64,000 nt of DNA from positions 142,833 through 206,832 of the forward strand of contig NZ_RDSK01000013.1 of NCBI RefSeq assembly GCF_003722075.1, given 5' to 3'. Position 1 is the first letter of the stretch. The number at the start of each line of letters is the position of its first letter. Both the position numbers and the translations under genes were made by a program. Positions 55,305 through 63,998 of the stretch are shown in pieces. The notes beneath the pieces are model-generated. The model did no database searches and was not told where the DNA came from. It saw only the letters and a list, made by a program, of their open reading frames with translations. The DNA is from Methanohalophilus sp. RSK (GTDB lineage Archaea; Halobacteriota; Methanosarcinia; Methanosarcinales; Methanosarcinaceae).

Positions 55305-56057
55305 ATGAACAATAATTGCGAATCCGAACTCGGGGATATAAGGGAAAAGCTTGATGATATCTACAGAGAAGTCAGATCATTTACTGAAGATACAAACAGG
55401 CAACATCTTGAATCCATTCTGGCATTTGTAAGAAGTGATTATTCTGATGCTATGGAAAAACACCTTGTTGCCGATGCAGAAATTGGACTTTCTAAAAACA
55501 TGGTCAAGAAATGTGAGCGTCTTGATCAATGCCGATCAATTTTCACAGAAATGTTACAGAAAAATGCAGCTCTTATCAAACAGCCCTCTGTTGATAGTGA
55601 ACTTATTGATAAGAAACGTGTTGAGATCAAGACTTTAAGGAAAGGCATGCCTTATGATAAGTGTGACATCTGCTTTTCCGAGGCAATCGATCTTTTTGAA
55701 AAACAGGTCAGCCTTATGGAGTCTATGAGGACATATGATACAAATAAGGATAAGAAGCAGGACATCTCGCTTATTCCAGCACAATCAGCTATCGATGACG
55801 TGCTCGATCCCTTATGCCACACAAAGCGTTTCGAAATTTTAAAAGCAGTCTGTGGTCAGTCAATGAGTTTCTCTGCTTTTTCTAAACTCACAGATCTTCG
55901 AGGGGGAAACCTTTTATTTCATCTCCAGAAACTCTCAGATAGTGGGATGATCATACAGCAACATGAGAGGGGTGATTACATGATTACAGGTAAAGGGTTT
56001 AGGATAATGGAAGGTATTAGCGCTATATATTTTTCTCTCGTCTCTGAAGAGAATTAA
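55305..56057 (+). CDS. Winged-helix regulator with cysteine pairs
   Basis: The 250-residue protein has a long helical N-terminal domain (residues 1-165) with cysteine pairs CERLDQC and CDIC, and a C-terminal ArsR-like winged helix: LCHTKRFEILKAVCGQSMSF, SAFSKLTDLRGGNLLFHLQKL, SDSGMIIQQHERGDYMITGK. It is transcribed away from the MTH865/flavoprotein operon with a 190-base intergenic region, the arrangement of a local regulator. The cysteines suggest metal or redox sensing; this is inference. Confidence 0.75.
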   Translation: MNNNCESELGDIREKLDDIYREVRSFTEDTNRQHLESILAFVRSDYSDAMEKHLVADAEIGLSKNMVKKCERLDQCRSIFTEMLQKNAALIKQPSVDSELIDKKRVEIKTLRKGMPYDKCDICFSEAIDLFEKQVSLMESMRTYDTNKDKKQDISLIPAQSAIDDVLDPLCHTKRFEILKAVCGQSMSFSAFSKLTDLRGGNLLFHLQKLSDSGMIIQQHERGDYMITGKGFRIMEGISAIYFSLVSEEN

Positions 56058-56113
56058 ACTTCTGTAATAACTGTATAAAGACAAGGCATTAATTAACTGT
56101 AAAACACAGGAGA

Positions 56114-56273
56114 ATTGAGAGCACAGGACCCCCATCCACTGCTCTCAATCGTACCACCCACTCCCATTTTTTAAGCCGAACCCCCTTCGGCTGTATCCAG
56201 GTCAGGAACTTGCTGCAAAAGTTCCCGGGTGCAATCCCTAATAGGATATTTTCCCATATAACCTAAATGGGAA
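56114..56273 (+). ncRNA. Candidate structured RNA: chain of stem-loops
   Basis: Four strong stems occur in 160 bases. ATTGAGAGCA (56114-56123) pairs with TGCTCTCAAT (56140-56149), a perfect 10-bp stem whose loop contains GACCCCCATCC. AGCCGAA (56174-56180) pairs with TTCGGCT (56186-56192) around CCCCC. GGAACTT (56205-56211) pairs with AAGTTCC (56219-56225). TTCCCAT (56251-56257) pairs with ATGGGAA (56267-56273). No reading frame explains the region (56058-56489). Strand is unknown because stems read both ways. Confidence 0.5.
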
Positions 56274-56489
56274 TAGAATTTCTGTAGTGTGAGGATTTTT
56301 TTATGCAATTAAAAATTTCAACTACAATATAACAGACTAATTAACTTTTAGGTTTTTGTTAACCAAAATAAAGTCACCAAAAATATAATATTAATTATGG
56401 CGTAAACTGCTTCTGTGGAGAATTATTCTTCACCAAATGTATTTATATAGCATGCAACCAGAAACGCATGTACCAAATGGGGGTATAAC

Positions 56490-56855
56490 ATGTCAGAACA
56501 TGAAGAACTTGAACATGAAGAATTACTGGACAGTATGAGTAACAAACTGGGTTTCACTCCGCAAATCCTGAAAACATTGGGTGAGATCGATCCGCATTTC
56601 CTGAAAAAATACAATCATTGCAATCAGAAGCTCCTATCTGATGGTGCGCTGCCTGCAAAGATGAAGATTCTTATGGCACTTGCAGTGGTGGCATCCAAGC
56701 AATGTGAACGATGCACGGTTGTACAGATGCAGAGTGCCTTGAAAAACGGGGCAACGGCTGAAGAGATTATGGAAACCATGGAAGTCATATCCATAACCTC
56801 GGGTGCACCCGCTGTAGCTGCCTGCAGGGATGCGTTGAAACTTCTCAAGGAATAA
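56490..56855 (+). CDS. Carboxymuconolactone decarboxylase / AhpD-like protein
   Basis: The 121-residue helical protein has the AhpD-type CxxC site in [20 protein letters not shown] followed by [17 protein letters not shown]. These alkylhydroperoxidase-like proteins act in thiol redox or peroxide removal. The N-terminal 25 residues are acidic ([16 protein letters not shown]). SD GGGGG upstream of ATG 56490. It is 43 bases upstream of a DJ-1/PfpI gene and probably cotranscribed. Confidence 0.88.
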   Translation: MSEHEELEHEELLDSMSNKLGFTPQILKTLGEIDPHFLKKYNHCNQKLLSDGALPAKMKILMALAVVASKQCERCTVVQMQSALKNGATAEEIMETMEVISITSGAPAVAACRDALKLLKE

Positions 56856-56898
56856 TCGGATCATTCCGGTTTTTCAATTTTTATGGGGGTACATTTGA

Positions 56899-57402
56899 AT
56901 GAAAGTTTTGGTTTTTGGAGCCGATGGTTTTGAAGATCTCGAATTGTTTTATCCTTTACACAGGTTGAAAGAGGAAGGTATCGATGCCAGGGTGGCATCT
57001 GTTTCCCGTGGTACCATTGAAGGTAAACACGGCTATCATGTTGAAGCGGACCTATCCTTTGATGAGCTCGATCCCGATGAATACGATGCACTGGTAATTT
57101 CCGGTGGCAAGGGACCTGAGATAATGCGGCTTAATGAATATGCGCTGGATATAGTGAAACATTTCATGAATGAAGAAAAACCTGTGGCTGCTATCTGTCA
57201 CGGCCCGCAGCTTCTGATCTCCGCCCGGGTGCTGGATGGTCGCAAGGCCACCTGTTGGCCCGGTATCAGGGATGACCTGATCGTAGCAGGTGCAGATTAC
57301 AGGGATAGTGAAGTGGTAGTTGATGGCAATCTGGTCACTTCACGCCATCCGGGTGATCTTTTCGCCTTTGGACGTGAGTTGCTTGGTTTGATTAAAGGAT
57401 GA
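56899..57402 (+). CDS. DJ-1/PfpI family protein
   Basis: The 167-residue protein has the PfpI nucleophile elbow VAAICHGPQLLISARVLDGR with the reactive cysteine followed by histidine, and the glutamate near the N-terminus in FGADGFEDLELFYPL. Family members are deglycases, chaperones or peptidase-like; the specific activity is not readable. Together with the AhpD-like protein it suggests protection against oxidants or carbonyls. Confidence 0.9.
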   Translation: MKVLVFGADGFEDLELFYPLHRLKEEGIDARVASVSRGTIEGKHGYHVEADLSFDELDPDEYDALVISGGKGPEIMRLNEYALDIVKHFMNEEKPVAAICHGPQLLISARVLDGRKATCWPGIRDDLIVAGADYRDSEVVVDGNLVTSRHPGDLFAFGRELLGLIKG

Positions 57403-57487
57403 AGTATGGTTTCCGGCATTTCCCGGAAATTATTTTTTTTATTTTTTTTATTCTGAAATAATTGAATCCATATATCCTTTAATTCCA

Positions 57488-58711
57488 TCATTTTTTAAGG
57501 GCGACACCACTCTTTATAGCCGCATCTGCAACAGCCTTTGCCACAGCAGGGACAACTCTGCTGTCAAGAGGATTGGGTATTATGTAATCTTCTTCAATGC
57601 CGTCCTCTTCTACAATTGCTGCTAGGGCATTGGCGGCTGCAAGTTCCATCTCCAGATTGATCTGGGTGGCTCTGGTGTCCAGTGCACCTTTAAAGATTCC
57701 CGGAAATCCCAAACAATTGTTGATCTGGTTGGAACAATCAGATCTTCCGGTTGCCACTATACGAGCGCCTGCTTCAAAAGCTTTAAGGGGCATGATCTCA
57801 GGAATGGGATTTGCCATAGCAAAGACAATGGCGTCATTGTTCATGGAAGCAACCATATCTTCTGTAAGGATTTCGGGAACAGATACGCCTATAAATACGT
57901 CCGATTCGGCTACGGCGTCAGCAAGACTTCCCTTTATTTCTTCAGGATTTGAAAATTCAGCGATTTTCTCTTTTTCAGGATTCATCCCTCCTGTACGTTT
58001 TCTGCTGATAATCCCATGTCTGTCACAAACAAGCAGGTTTTCAGGTCTCACTCCTGTATGAAGGAGTTTTCTGGCAATGGCCATCCCGGCAGCACCGGCG
58101 CCAGATATGACTATTTTGATCTCGTTGATTTTTTTGCCGGTAAGTTTGAGTGAATTCAGTAAACCTGCTATTGTAACAATCGCGGTTCCATGCTGGTCGT
58201 CATGTGTCACGGGTATTGGCAATTCCTTTTTGAGCCGCTCTTCAATCTCAAAGCAGCGGGGTGCACTTATGTCTTCGAGATTGATCCCTCCGAAAACCGG
58301 GGCGATGTTTTTGACAGTTTTTATAATTTCTTCGGTGTCCTGGGTATCAAGGCATATCGGGAATGCATTAATTCCTGCAAGTTCCTTGAATATGATGGCT
58401 TTTCCTTCCATCACAGGTAAACCTGCAGATGCACCGATGTTTCCCAGCCCCAGAATGGCTGAGCCGTCTGTTATGATCGCGACGGTGTTCTCTTTCAGTG
58501 TATATTTATATACATCATCATTGTTTTCAGCGATCCGTTTGCAGGGCTCGGCAACACCGGGGGTATAGGCAATGCTTAAGTCCCGGGTATTGTCCAGACG
58601 GACTTTGCTTGCTACTTCAAGAACACCATGATGTTTTTCGTGTAATTGGAGGGACTCCTCTCCCAGTGAGTCGTCGGTTTCCATGCACGATTTTACTGTC
58701 AATTTTTTCAA
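57488..58711 (-). CDS. Malic enzyme (NAD(P)-dependent, oxaloacetate-decarboxylating)
   Basis: The 407-residue protein has the short malic enzyme layout: SIAYTPGVAEPCKRI with the catalytic tyrosine, GNIGASAGLPVMEGKA with the catalytic lysine, THDDQHGTAIVTIAG (metal aspartates) and the Rossmann loop ISGAGAAGMAIARKLL. It converts malate to pyruvate and CO2. The start is TTG 58711, supported by AGGGGAAT upstream; ATG ten codons in is an alternative. It is unusual for methanogens but fits the neighbouring aconitase in a partial TCA cycle. Confidence 0.9.
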   Translation of the reverse strand: MKKLTVKSCMETDDSLGEESLQLHEKHHGVLEVASKVRLDNTRDLSIAYTPGVAEPCKRIAENNDDVYKYTLKENTVAIITDGSAILGLGNIGASAGLPVMEGKAIIFKELAGINAFPICLDTQDTEEIIKTVKNIAPVFGGINLEDISAPRCFEIEERLKKELPIPVTHDDQHGTAIVTIAGLLNSLKLTGKKINEIKIVISGAGAAGMAIARKLLHTGVRPENLLVCDRHGIISRKRTGGMNPEKEKIAEFSNPEEIKGSLADAVAESDVFIGVSVPEILTEDMVASMNNDAIVFAMANPIPEIMPLKAFEAGARIVATGRSDCSNQINNCLGFPGIFKGALDTRATQINLEMELAAANALAAIVEEDGIEEDYIIPNPLDSRVVPAVAKAVADAAIKSGVALKK

Positions 58712-58879
58712 CTTTTATTCCCCTTTATACTGGTTAATTCCCTGATTTATAATTGTGAAGGTAATCTACTTATAATCTCGCTACTGGGAATTTCACCAAA
58801 ACACCTAAGTAAGGTAGAATACCTCGGTTGGCTATGAGATGAGTGAGAACTCGTTTTTATACAACACTGAGTTGATATA

Positions 58880-59311
58880 TTGTCAATAAAAGATGGCGAC
58901 ACAATAAAGATCGATTATACAGGCACTCTGGATGATGGCACAGTTTTCGACAGTTCCGAAAATCATGAGGAGCCTCTTGAATTTACTGTAGGGGCAGGTC
59001 AGGTTATTCAGGGATTTGACGATGCTGTCAGAGATATGGAAGAAGGTGAAGAAAAAGAGTTCAGACTTGAGCCTTCTGAAGCCTATGGTGAATACAATGA
59101 TGGTCTTTCCCAACCAGTACCTAAAGACAACATTCAGTCAGACATTGACGTTGAAGTTGGAATGATGTTGCTGGTGAAAACACCAGATGGCCAGGAACTT
59201 CCAGCAAAGATTGCCGAGGTTGGCGATGAGGAAGTCATACTCGATATGAACCATCCCCTTGCCGGTAAAGCATTGAACTTCAATATACAGGTCAAAGAGA
59301 TATCATCCTGA
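58880..59311 (+). CDS. FKBP-type peptidyl-prolyl cis-trans isomerase, cytosolic
   Basis: The 143-residue SlyD-like FKBP begins at TTG 58880 (SIKDGDTIKIDYTGTLDDG), then VIQGFDDAVRDMEEGEEKEF and an insert-in-flap domain from about residue 80, ending in MNHPLAGKALNFNIQVKEI. No signal peptide and highly acidic, so a cytosolic folding helper adapted to high salt. Compare the lipoprotein FKBP at 783-1313. Confidence 0.92.
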   Translation: MSIKDGDTIKIDYTGTLDDGTVFDSSENHEEPLEFTVGAGQVIQGFDDAVRDMEEGEEKEFRLEPSEAYGEYNDGLSQPVPKDNIQSDIDVEVGMMLLVKTPDGQELPAKIAEVGDEEVILDMNHPLAGKALNFNIQVKEISS

Positions 59312-59322
59312 TATCTCTTTTT
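59294..59322 (+). terminator. Terminator after FKBP gene
   Basis: AAAGAGATATCA (59294-59305) pairs with TGATATCTCTTT (59309-59320) around TCC, a 12-bp stem containing the stop codon, followed by TT and a T-rich stretch. Confidence 0.75.
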
Positions 59323-59474
59323 CATCTAATTTCCTAATTTCTTTCCTGAAATTACTGCTGACGGATTAATTTTTTTATCGATATATTTTACCCAGCGAAG
59401 GCTCTGGAAATGTATCGTTTAGGTAGCAAAATAGTATGTGAATCAAATATAGGTGTAATTTTTTGGAAAAATAT

Positions 59475-59507
59475 GAAAAAAGGAGGATGGGGAATTATTC
59501 CTCCTTT
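59475..59507 (-). terminator. Terminator after aconitase gene
   Basis: In the direction of acnA, AAAGGAGGA (59507-59499) pairs with TCCTCCTTT (59487-59479), then TTTC and further T. The stem begins in the last codons of the gene. Confidence 0.7.
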
Positions 59508-62272
59508 GTCTTATCTCTCAGGAACTTGTGCAGAATTCCACCGTTTTTGCAGTAGTCTACCTCTATATCGGAATTGAGGTTTACAGTTACATTGAATGTG
59601 ACTTCTTTTCCATCTGGATTACGGGCTACAACCTCGAGTTTTCCGCCGGGTTTCATTTCAGAGATGCCCCTGATTGTGTAGGTTTCATCGCCTTTAAGTC
59701 CCAGGTCTTCTTTGCTTTCACCTTCCCTGAATTGCAGGGGAATTACTCCCATTCCTACAAGATTACTGCGGTGAATCCTTTCGTAGGACTGTGCGATCAC
59801 AGCTTTGACACCGAGCAGTTGTGTACCCTTGGCCGCCCAGTCACGGGAACTGCCTGTTCCGTATTCCTTGCCTGCAATTACTACCAGGGGAATGTTATTT
59901 TCCATGTATTTCATGGCAGCATCATAGATTGGCATCTCCTCTCCGTCAGGGAGGTAAACTGTCCATGAACCTTCCTTGCCAGGTACAAGTTTGTTTTTCA
60001 GGCGCACGTTACCGAAGGTTCCACGCATCATTACTTCGTGATTACCCCTTCTGGAGCCGTAGGAATTGAATTCTTCTTCCGACACACCGTGTTCCATCAG
60101 GTACCTGCCTGCAGGATAATCAGCAGGAATCGAGCCTGCCGGGGATATGTGGTCGGTGGTTATACTGTCATCCACAAAAACAAGTGCTCTTGCATCTTTT
60201 ATGTCTTCCATATTTTCGACATCAAGCGGGAAATCCTGAAAGAAAGGGGGCTCCTGGATATAGGTTGATTCATTGTTCCAGTCGTAAAGCAGTCCTTCCG
60301 GCGCATCGAGTTCCTGCCAGCGCTCAGTTCCCTGGAAGACATTGGCATACTCTTTCTCAAACATTTCGGGTTGTACATATTCGCCACAATACTGCTCTAT
60401 CTCACCGTTTGCAGGCCAGATGTCCTTCAGGTAGACTGGTTCACCGTTCGGGTCACATGCAATAGGTTCTTTTGTGAGGTCAATATCTACTGTGCCTGCC
60501 AGGGCAAAGGCGACCACGAGCATAGGGGATGCCAGATAATTGGCTTTCACATGGGGGCTGATCCTGCCTTCGAAATTCCTGTTTCCGCTGAGTACCGATG
60601 CGACAGTCAGATCACGGTCTTCAATTTCCTTTACTACCGCTTCGTGCAGGGGTCCACTGTTCCCAATACATGTAAGACAGCCGTAGCCCACGAGATGGAA
60701 TCCCAGGGCTTCCAAATAAGGTACAAGGCCGGCTGCTTCCAGATAATCCATTACAGCCTTTGAACCAGGTCCCAGGCTTGTTTTCACGAATGGTTTGACC
60801 TTAAGTCCTCTTTCAACTGCCCTTTTCGCAACCAGTCCGGCACCGATAAGTACCGAAGGGTTTGAGGTATTGGTACAGGATGTGATGGAAGCAATGGCAA
60901 CAGAACCGTGGTTTAGGTCGACCTCTTCTCCTTCACATTTGATCTTCATGATCCCGCTGTGGTCGGGATGTGTTTTTTCCACAACATTATAACCGCCCTC
61001 TTCAAGCCAGCGGCTGTAATCCGGATCAGTCTCGAAGTCTTCACTTCCCTTCTTCAGGGAAAATACATCTTTCATTGTCCTGTGGAAAGCAGCGGACATA
61101 TCACTGAGGACAATGCGGTCCTGTGGTCTTTTCGGACCCGCAAGGGAGGGCTGCACCGTGCCCATGTCAAGTCCAAGAGTAGAGGTATATTCCGGAACCG
61201 GTGCATCACTTTCTGCAAGCAGGCCCTGCTCTTTGCAATATTGGAAAACCATATTCACATGTTCTTCACTGCGTCCGGTCATGCGCAGGTAATCCAGTGT
61301 AACTTCATCAACGGGGCAAAATCCCATTGTTGCACCGTATTCCGGACCCATGTTGGCAAGGATTGCCCTGTCAGGCAGGGACAGTTTCCTGTAACCGGGA
61401 CCATAGAATTCCACGAATTTACCTACAACACCGTGTTCCCTGAGCATCTGGGTTATTGTGAGTACAAGATCTGTGGCTGTGATTCCATCTTTCAGTTCTC
61501 CTCTTAATTCAAAACCCACAACTTCAGGAATTGGCATATAGTAAGGTTGTCCAAGCATAACTGCTTCAGCCTCAATACCACCAACGCCCCATCCCAGGAC
61601 ACCCAGGCCATTGATCATTGTTGTATGGGAATCGGTTCCTACAAGAGTATCGGGATAGGCGACAGTTTCGTCGTTTTCTTCCCGCAGATGTACCACATTT
61701 GCCAGGTGTTCAAGGTTTACCTGGTGGATTATACCGCTTCCCGGAGGTACTACGTTGATATTGTCAAAGGCATTCTGTGCCCAGTGCAACAGTTCATAAC
61801 GCTCCCCGTTTCTCTGGAACTCATGTTTCTCATTACAGTTTCTTGCATAGGAAGTGCCGTAACAATCGACCTGTACTGAGTGGTCTATTATAAGGTCTGC
61901 AGGAATTACAGGGTTTATTTTCTCCGGATTTCCACCAAGTCTTTTCATTGCAGACCTGATTGCGGCAATATCCACAACCGCAGGTACGCCTGTAAAATCC
62001 TGCAGGATTACCCTTGAAGGGATATATGGGATATCCGATTTTGGTACATTGTCGGGTTTCCAGCCTGCAAGGTTTTTTACATCCTCTTCGGTTACAACCT
62101 TGCCATCTGTATTCCTTACCAGATTTTCCAGTAATACCCGGATGGAATAGGGAAGAGAAGAAATTTTGCAAAGGCCATTTTCCTCAAGTGTATCCAGACG
62201 GTATATGATACTCTTCTTACCCCTGGTATCAAGAGTATCTCTTGCTTTAAAAGAAACTGAATTATTATCCAT
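59495..62272 (-). CDS. acnA: Aconitate hydratase A
   Basis: The 925-residue protein is a full-length AcnA/IRP-type aconitase: TLVGTDSHTTMINGLGVLGWGVGG in parts, the first cluster cysteine in SITSCTNTSNPSVLIGAGL, the other two in CLTCIGNSGPL, and the C-terminal swivel domain with GKEYGTGSSRDWAAKGT. It interconverts citrate and isocitrate. ATG 62272 is preferred over GTG 62281 because GGGTG lies upstream of it. It lies 27 bases after the end of a citrate synthase remnant, so the ancestral operon was citrate synthase-aconitase. Rare in methanogens; likely of bacterial origin. Confidence 0.95.
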   Translation of the reverse strand: MDNNSVSFKARDTLDTRGKKSIIYRLDTLEENGLCKISSLPYSIRVLLENLVRNTDGKVVTEEDVKNLAGWKPDNVPKSDIPYIPSRVILQDFTGVPAVVDIAAIRSAMKRLGGNPEKINPVIPADLIIDHSVQVDCYGTSYARNCNEKHEFQRNGERYELLHWAQNAFDNINVVPPGSGIIHQVNLEHLANVVHLREENDETVAYPDTLVGTDSHTTMINGLGVLGWGVGGIEAEAVMLGQPYYMPIPEVVGFELRGELKDGITATDLVLTITQMLREHGVVGKFVEFYGPGYRKLSLPDRAILANMGPEYGATMGFCPVDEVTLDYLRMTGRSEEHVNMVFQYCKEQGLLAESDAPVPEYTSTLGLDMGTVQPSLAGPKRPQDRIVLSDMSAAFHRTMKDVFSLKKGSEDFETDPDYSRWLEEGGYNVVEKTHPDHSGIMKIKCEGEEVDLNHGSVAIASITSCTNTSNPSVLIGAGLVAKRAVERGLKVKPFVKTSLGPGSKAVMDYLEAAGLVPYLEALGFHLVGYGCLTCIGNSGPLHEAVVKEIEDRDLTVASVLSGNRNFEGRISPHVKANYLASPMLVVAFALAGTVDIDLTKEPIACDPNGEPVYLKDIWPANGEIEQYCGEYVQPEMFEKEYANVFQGTERWQELDAPEGLLYDWNNESTYIQEPPFFQDFPLDVENMEDIKDARALVFVDDSITTDHISPAGSIPADYPAGRYLMEHGVSEEEFNSYGSRRGNHEVMMRGTFGNVRLKNKLVPGKEGSWTVYLPDGEEMPIYDAAMKYMENNIPLVVIAGKEYGTGSSRDWAAKGTQLLGVKAVIAQSYERIHRSNLVGMGVIPLQFREGESKEDLGLKGDETYTIRGISEMKPGGKLEVVARNPDGKEVTFNVTVNLNSDIEVDYCKNGGILHKFLRDKTKEE

Positions 62273-62298
62273 TATTGGCACCCTTAAATATAAATCCG

Positions 62299-62538
62299 TT
62301 AAACGAATTTTGCACGTGGTCTTATCAACCTGTTATCTGAATATTGTTCGAGACAATGTGCAATCCAGCCCGATATCCTGCCGGTGGCAAAAACTGCCGT
62401 TGCAAGTTTGGGAGGGATGTCAAGATATTTGTAGACGACACCGGAATAAAAATCTACATTCGGATATATAGGTTTACCCCTCTTTTGCACATATTCTTCA
62501 TATGCGACCCCTTCTATCTTCTCGGCAATCTCGAACCT
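62299..62538 (-). pseudogene. Citrate synthase, C-terminal remnant
   Basis: About 79 codons ending at TAA (62299-62301) read [40 protein letters not shown], then [20 protein letters not shown] and LIRPRAKFV. This is the unmistakable C-terminus of Si-citrate synthase (PNVDFYSG, GWIAHxLEQ, RLIRPRAxY). The catalytic histidines lie upstream and are missing; a TAG stands at 62539-62541 where homology ends. Nothing recognisable remains between it and the CDGSH gene (62542-62654). Confidence 0.88.
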
Positions 62539-62654
62539 CTATTAGGTCACATCGATCATGATAGTTTTCCAAAAAAACAAGAAATTATAATCGGTGTTTT
62601 CCTGCAAGGCCAACCGATTTCCTATTGTGCTTTTTCACCAGATGTAGAGGAGTT

Positions 62655-63293
62655 TCAGTTTTTCTCATCCTCGAATTCAACATACCAGTGGCTGCCATCG
62701 CAGAATGGTTTGTTCTTGGAGTTTCCGCATCTGCACAGGCAATAATGATCCTGGGTTTCGGGGTTTGATCCATCCGGATCCTCAAGTTCAATATTTCCCA
62801 CCACATTATAGGCATTGTTCTTCGCTACGAATACTTCTGCATTATGAGGGTAATCTTTGTGCAGCTGTCCATCCATTGTGTAGCTCAATGCTCCGGATGG
62901 GCACATCCTGATAACCCTCGCAATCTCTTCCGGATCTGCGCCGTCAGGGTCGATCCAGGGTTCAACGCCCATTCTGAAAACCGAAGGCAAATTATCTGTA
63001 CAGTGGCCCCTGTGGGAACATACCCCACGGTTGTCATGGATTGTGATTGCTTTTCCTTTGTAAGTATCCATTTTGTCAGGAACGCGGTCTTCTTTCTTTT
63101 CCCCTGAAAAACCGTTCTTCATGTGCGTGCCATCGCAAAAAGGCTTGTTTCCGGAACCCCCACATCTGCACATTGCAATAGTGGGCTTTGTTTCAATAAA
63201 TACTCCTTTTGAATTACGCAGGGTGTTGAGATTGCTTACAATGTATGGTCCGTCTTTTGATACTTTTATAATGGTTTTGTCTTCTTTATCCAT
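62655..63293 (-). CDS. Double CDGSH iron-sulfur protein with central ferredoxin-like domain
   Basis: The 212-residue protein has two CDGSH motifs that each bind a 2Fe-2S cluster with 3Cys-1His: CRCGGSGNKPFCDGTH near residue 42 and CRCGNSKNKPFCDGSH near residue 188. Between them is a divergent 4Fe-4S mono-cluster domain (DUF1271/Fer4_19) with CSHRGHC, then MCPSGALSYTM. This three-part arrangement is known in archaea and bacteria; the role is electron transfer or cluster handling. GGGG precedes ATG 63293. Confidence 0.92.
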   Translation of the reverse strand: MDKEDKTIIKVSKDGPYIVSNLNTLRNSKGVFIETKPTIAMCRCGGSGNKPFCDGTHMKNGFSGEKKEDRVPDKMDTYKGKAITIHDNRGVCSHRGHCTDNLPSVFRMGVEPWIDPDGADPEEIARVIRMCPSGALSYTMDGQLHKDYPHNAEVFVAKNNAYNVVGNIELEDPDGSNPETQDHYCLCRCGNSKNKPFCDGSHWYVEFEDEKN

Positions 63294-63377
63294 TGAAATT
63301 CCCCTTGCATAGACTTTTGTCTGAATAGCTTAAGTAATTATTGCGAAATAATTCTCTGTTTTATTCAGTACTTTCCT

Positions 63378-63407
63378 GTGACTACTCCCACGACTAAAGT
63401 ACGTGGG
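63378..63407 (-). repeat. Right-end hairpin of the second tnpB element
   Basis: Downstream of tnpB in its direction, CCCACG (63407-63402) pairs with CGTGGG (63392-63387) around TACTTTAGT, and is followed by AGTAGTCAC ending at 63378. This matches the hairpin-plus-TCAC right end of the element at 4495. The following bases (from 63377 downward) would be the guide of its reRNA. Confidence 0.6.
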
Positions 63408-63419
63408 CTTCTATGGGTT

Positions 63420-63998
63420 TTATCCAAGAGATTGTAGTCCCAATCTCAGTATGTTGATAGCGGCATTGTGGTCTCTGTCCAAAACCAGGCCACATCTATT
63501 ACATTTATGAGTTCTATCATCTAATGTTTTTTCAACTAATATACCACATCTTGAACACATCTTAGAAGTATTTGCAGGATTAACCAACACAACTAAAGAA
63601 CCAGCACTTTCAGCCTTGTACTTCGTTGCAGAGATTAACATATTCCATGCGGCATCTGATATGCTTTTTGCGAGACAATGATTTTGAAGCATTTTCTTGA
63701 TGTTTAAATCTTCAAAAGCAATGAAAGAATATTCATTTATTAATTGTCTGCTTAATTGATGAATGAAATTATGACGCTTATTTGCGATTCTTTCATGAAT
63801 CCTTTGCACTACTCGAATAGCCTTTTTGCGTTCAGGAGAACCCTTTGCGGCTTTGGATAATTTCCTTTGGGCCTTTGCGAGTTCCTTTTCTTCCAGACGG
63901 AAAAAACTAGGGTTGGGTATTGCTGTTCTGTCAGATAGAGTTGCGAAACTGGATAATCCCATATCAATCCCTACAACATTTTCCATCGTTCTTTCTGG
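63420..63998 (-). CDS. tnpB: TnpB, IS200/IS605-family RNA-guided nuclease (cut by window edge)
   Basis: The visible 193 residues are the C-terminal half, in frame to the window edge. All three RuvC residues are present: VVGIDMGLSSFA (Asp), FIAFEDLNIKKML (Glu) and VLDRDHNAAINI (Asp). The zinc ribbon is CSRCGILVEKTLDDRTHKCNRCG, given here in order as CSRCG then CNRCG. Unlike the copy at 3275, no stop interrupts it. It differs in sequence from that copy, so it represents a different IS subgroup. Confidence 0.92.
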   Translation of the reverse strand, partial: PERTMENVVGIDMGLSSFATLSDRTAIPNPSFFRLEEKELAKAQRKLSKAAKGSPERKKAIRVVQRIHERIANKRHNFIHQLSRQLINEYSFIAFEDLNIKKMLQNHCLAKSISDAAWNMLISATKYKAESAGSLVVLVNPANTSKMCSRCGILVEKTLDDRTHKCNRCGLVLDRDHNAAINILRLGLQSLG

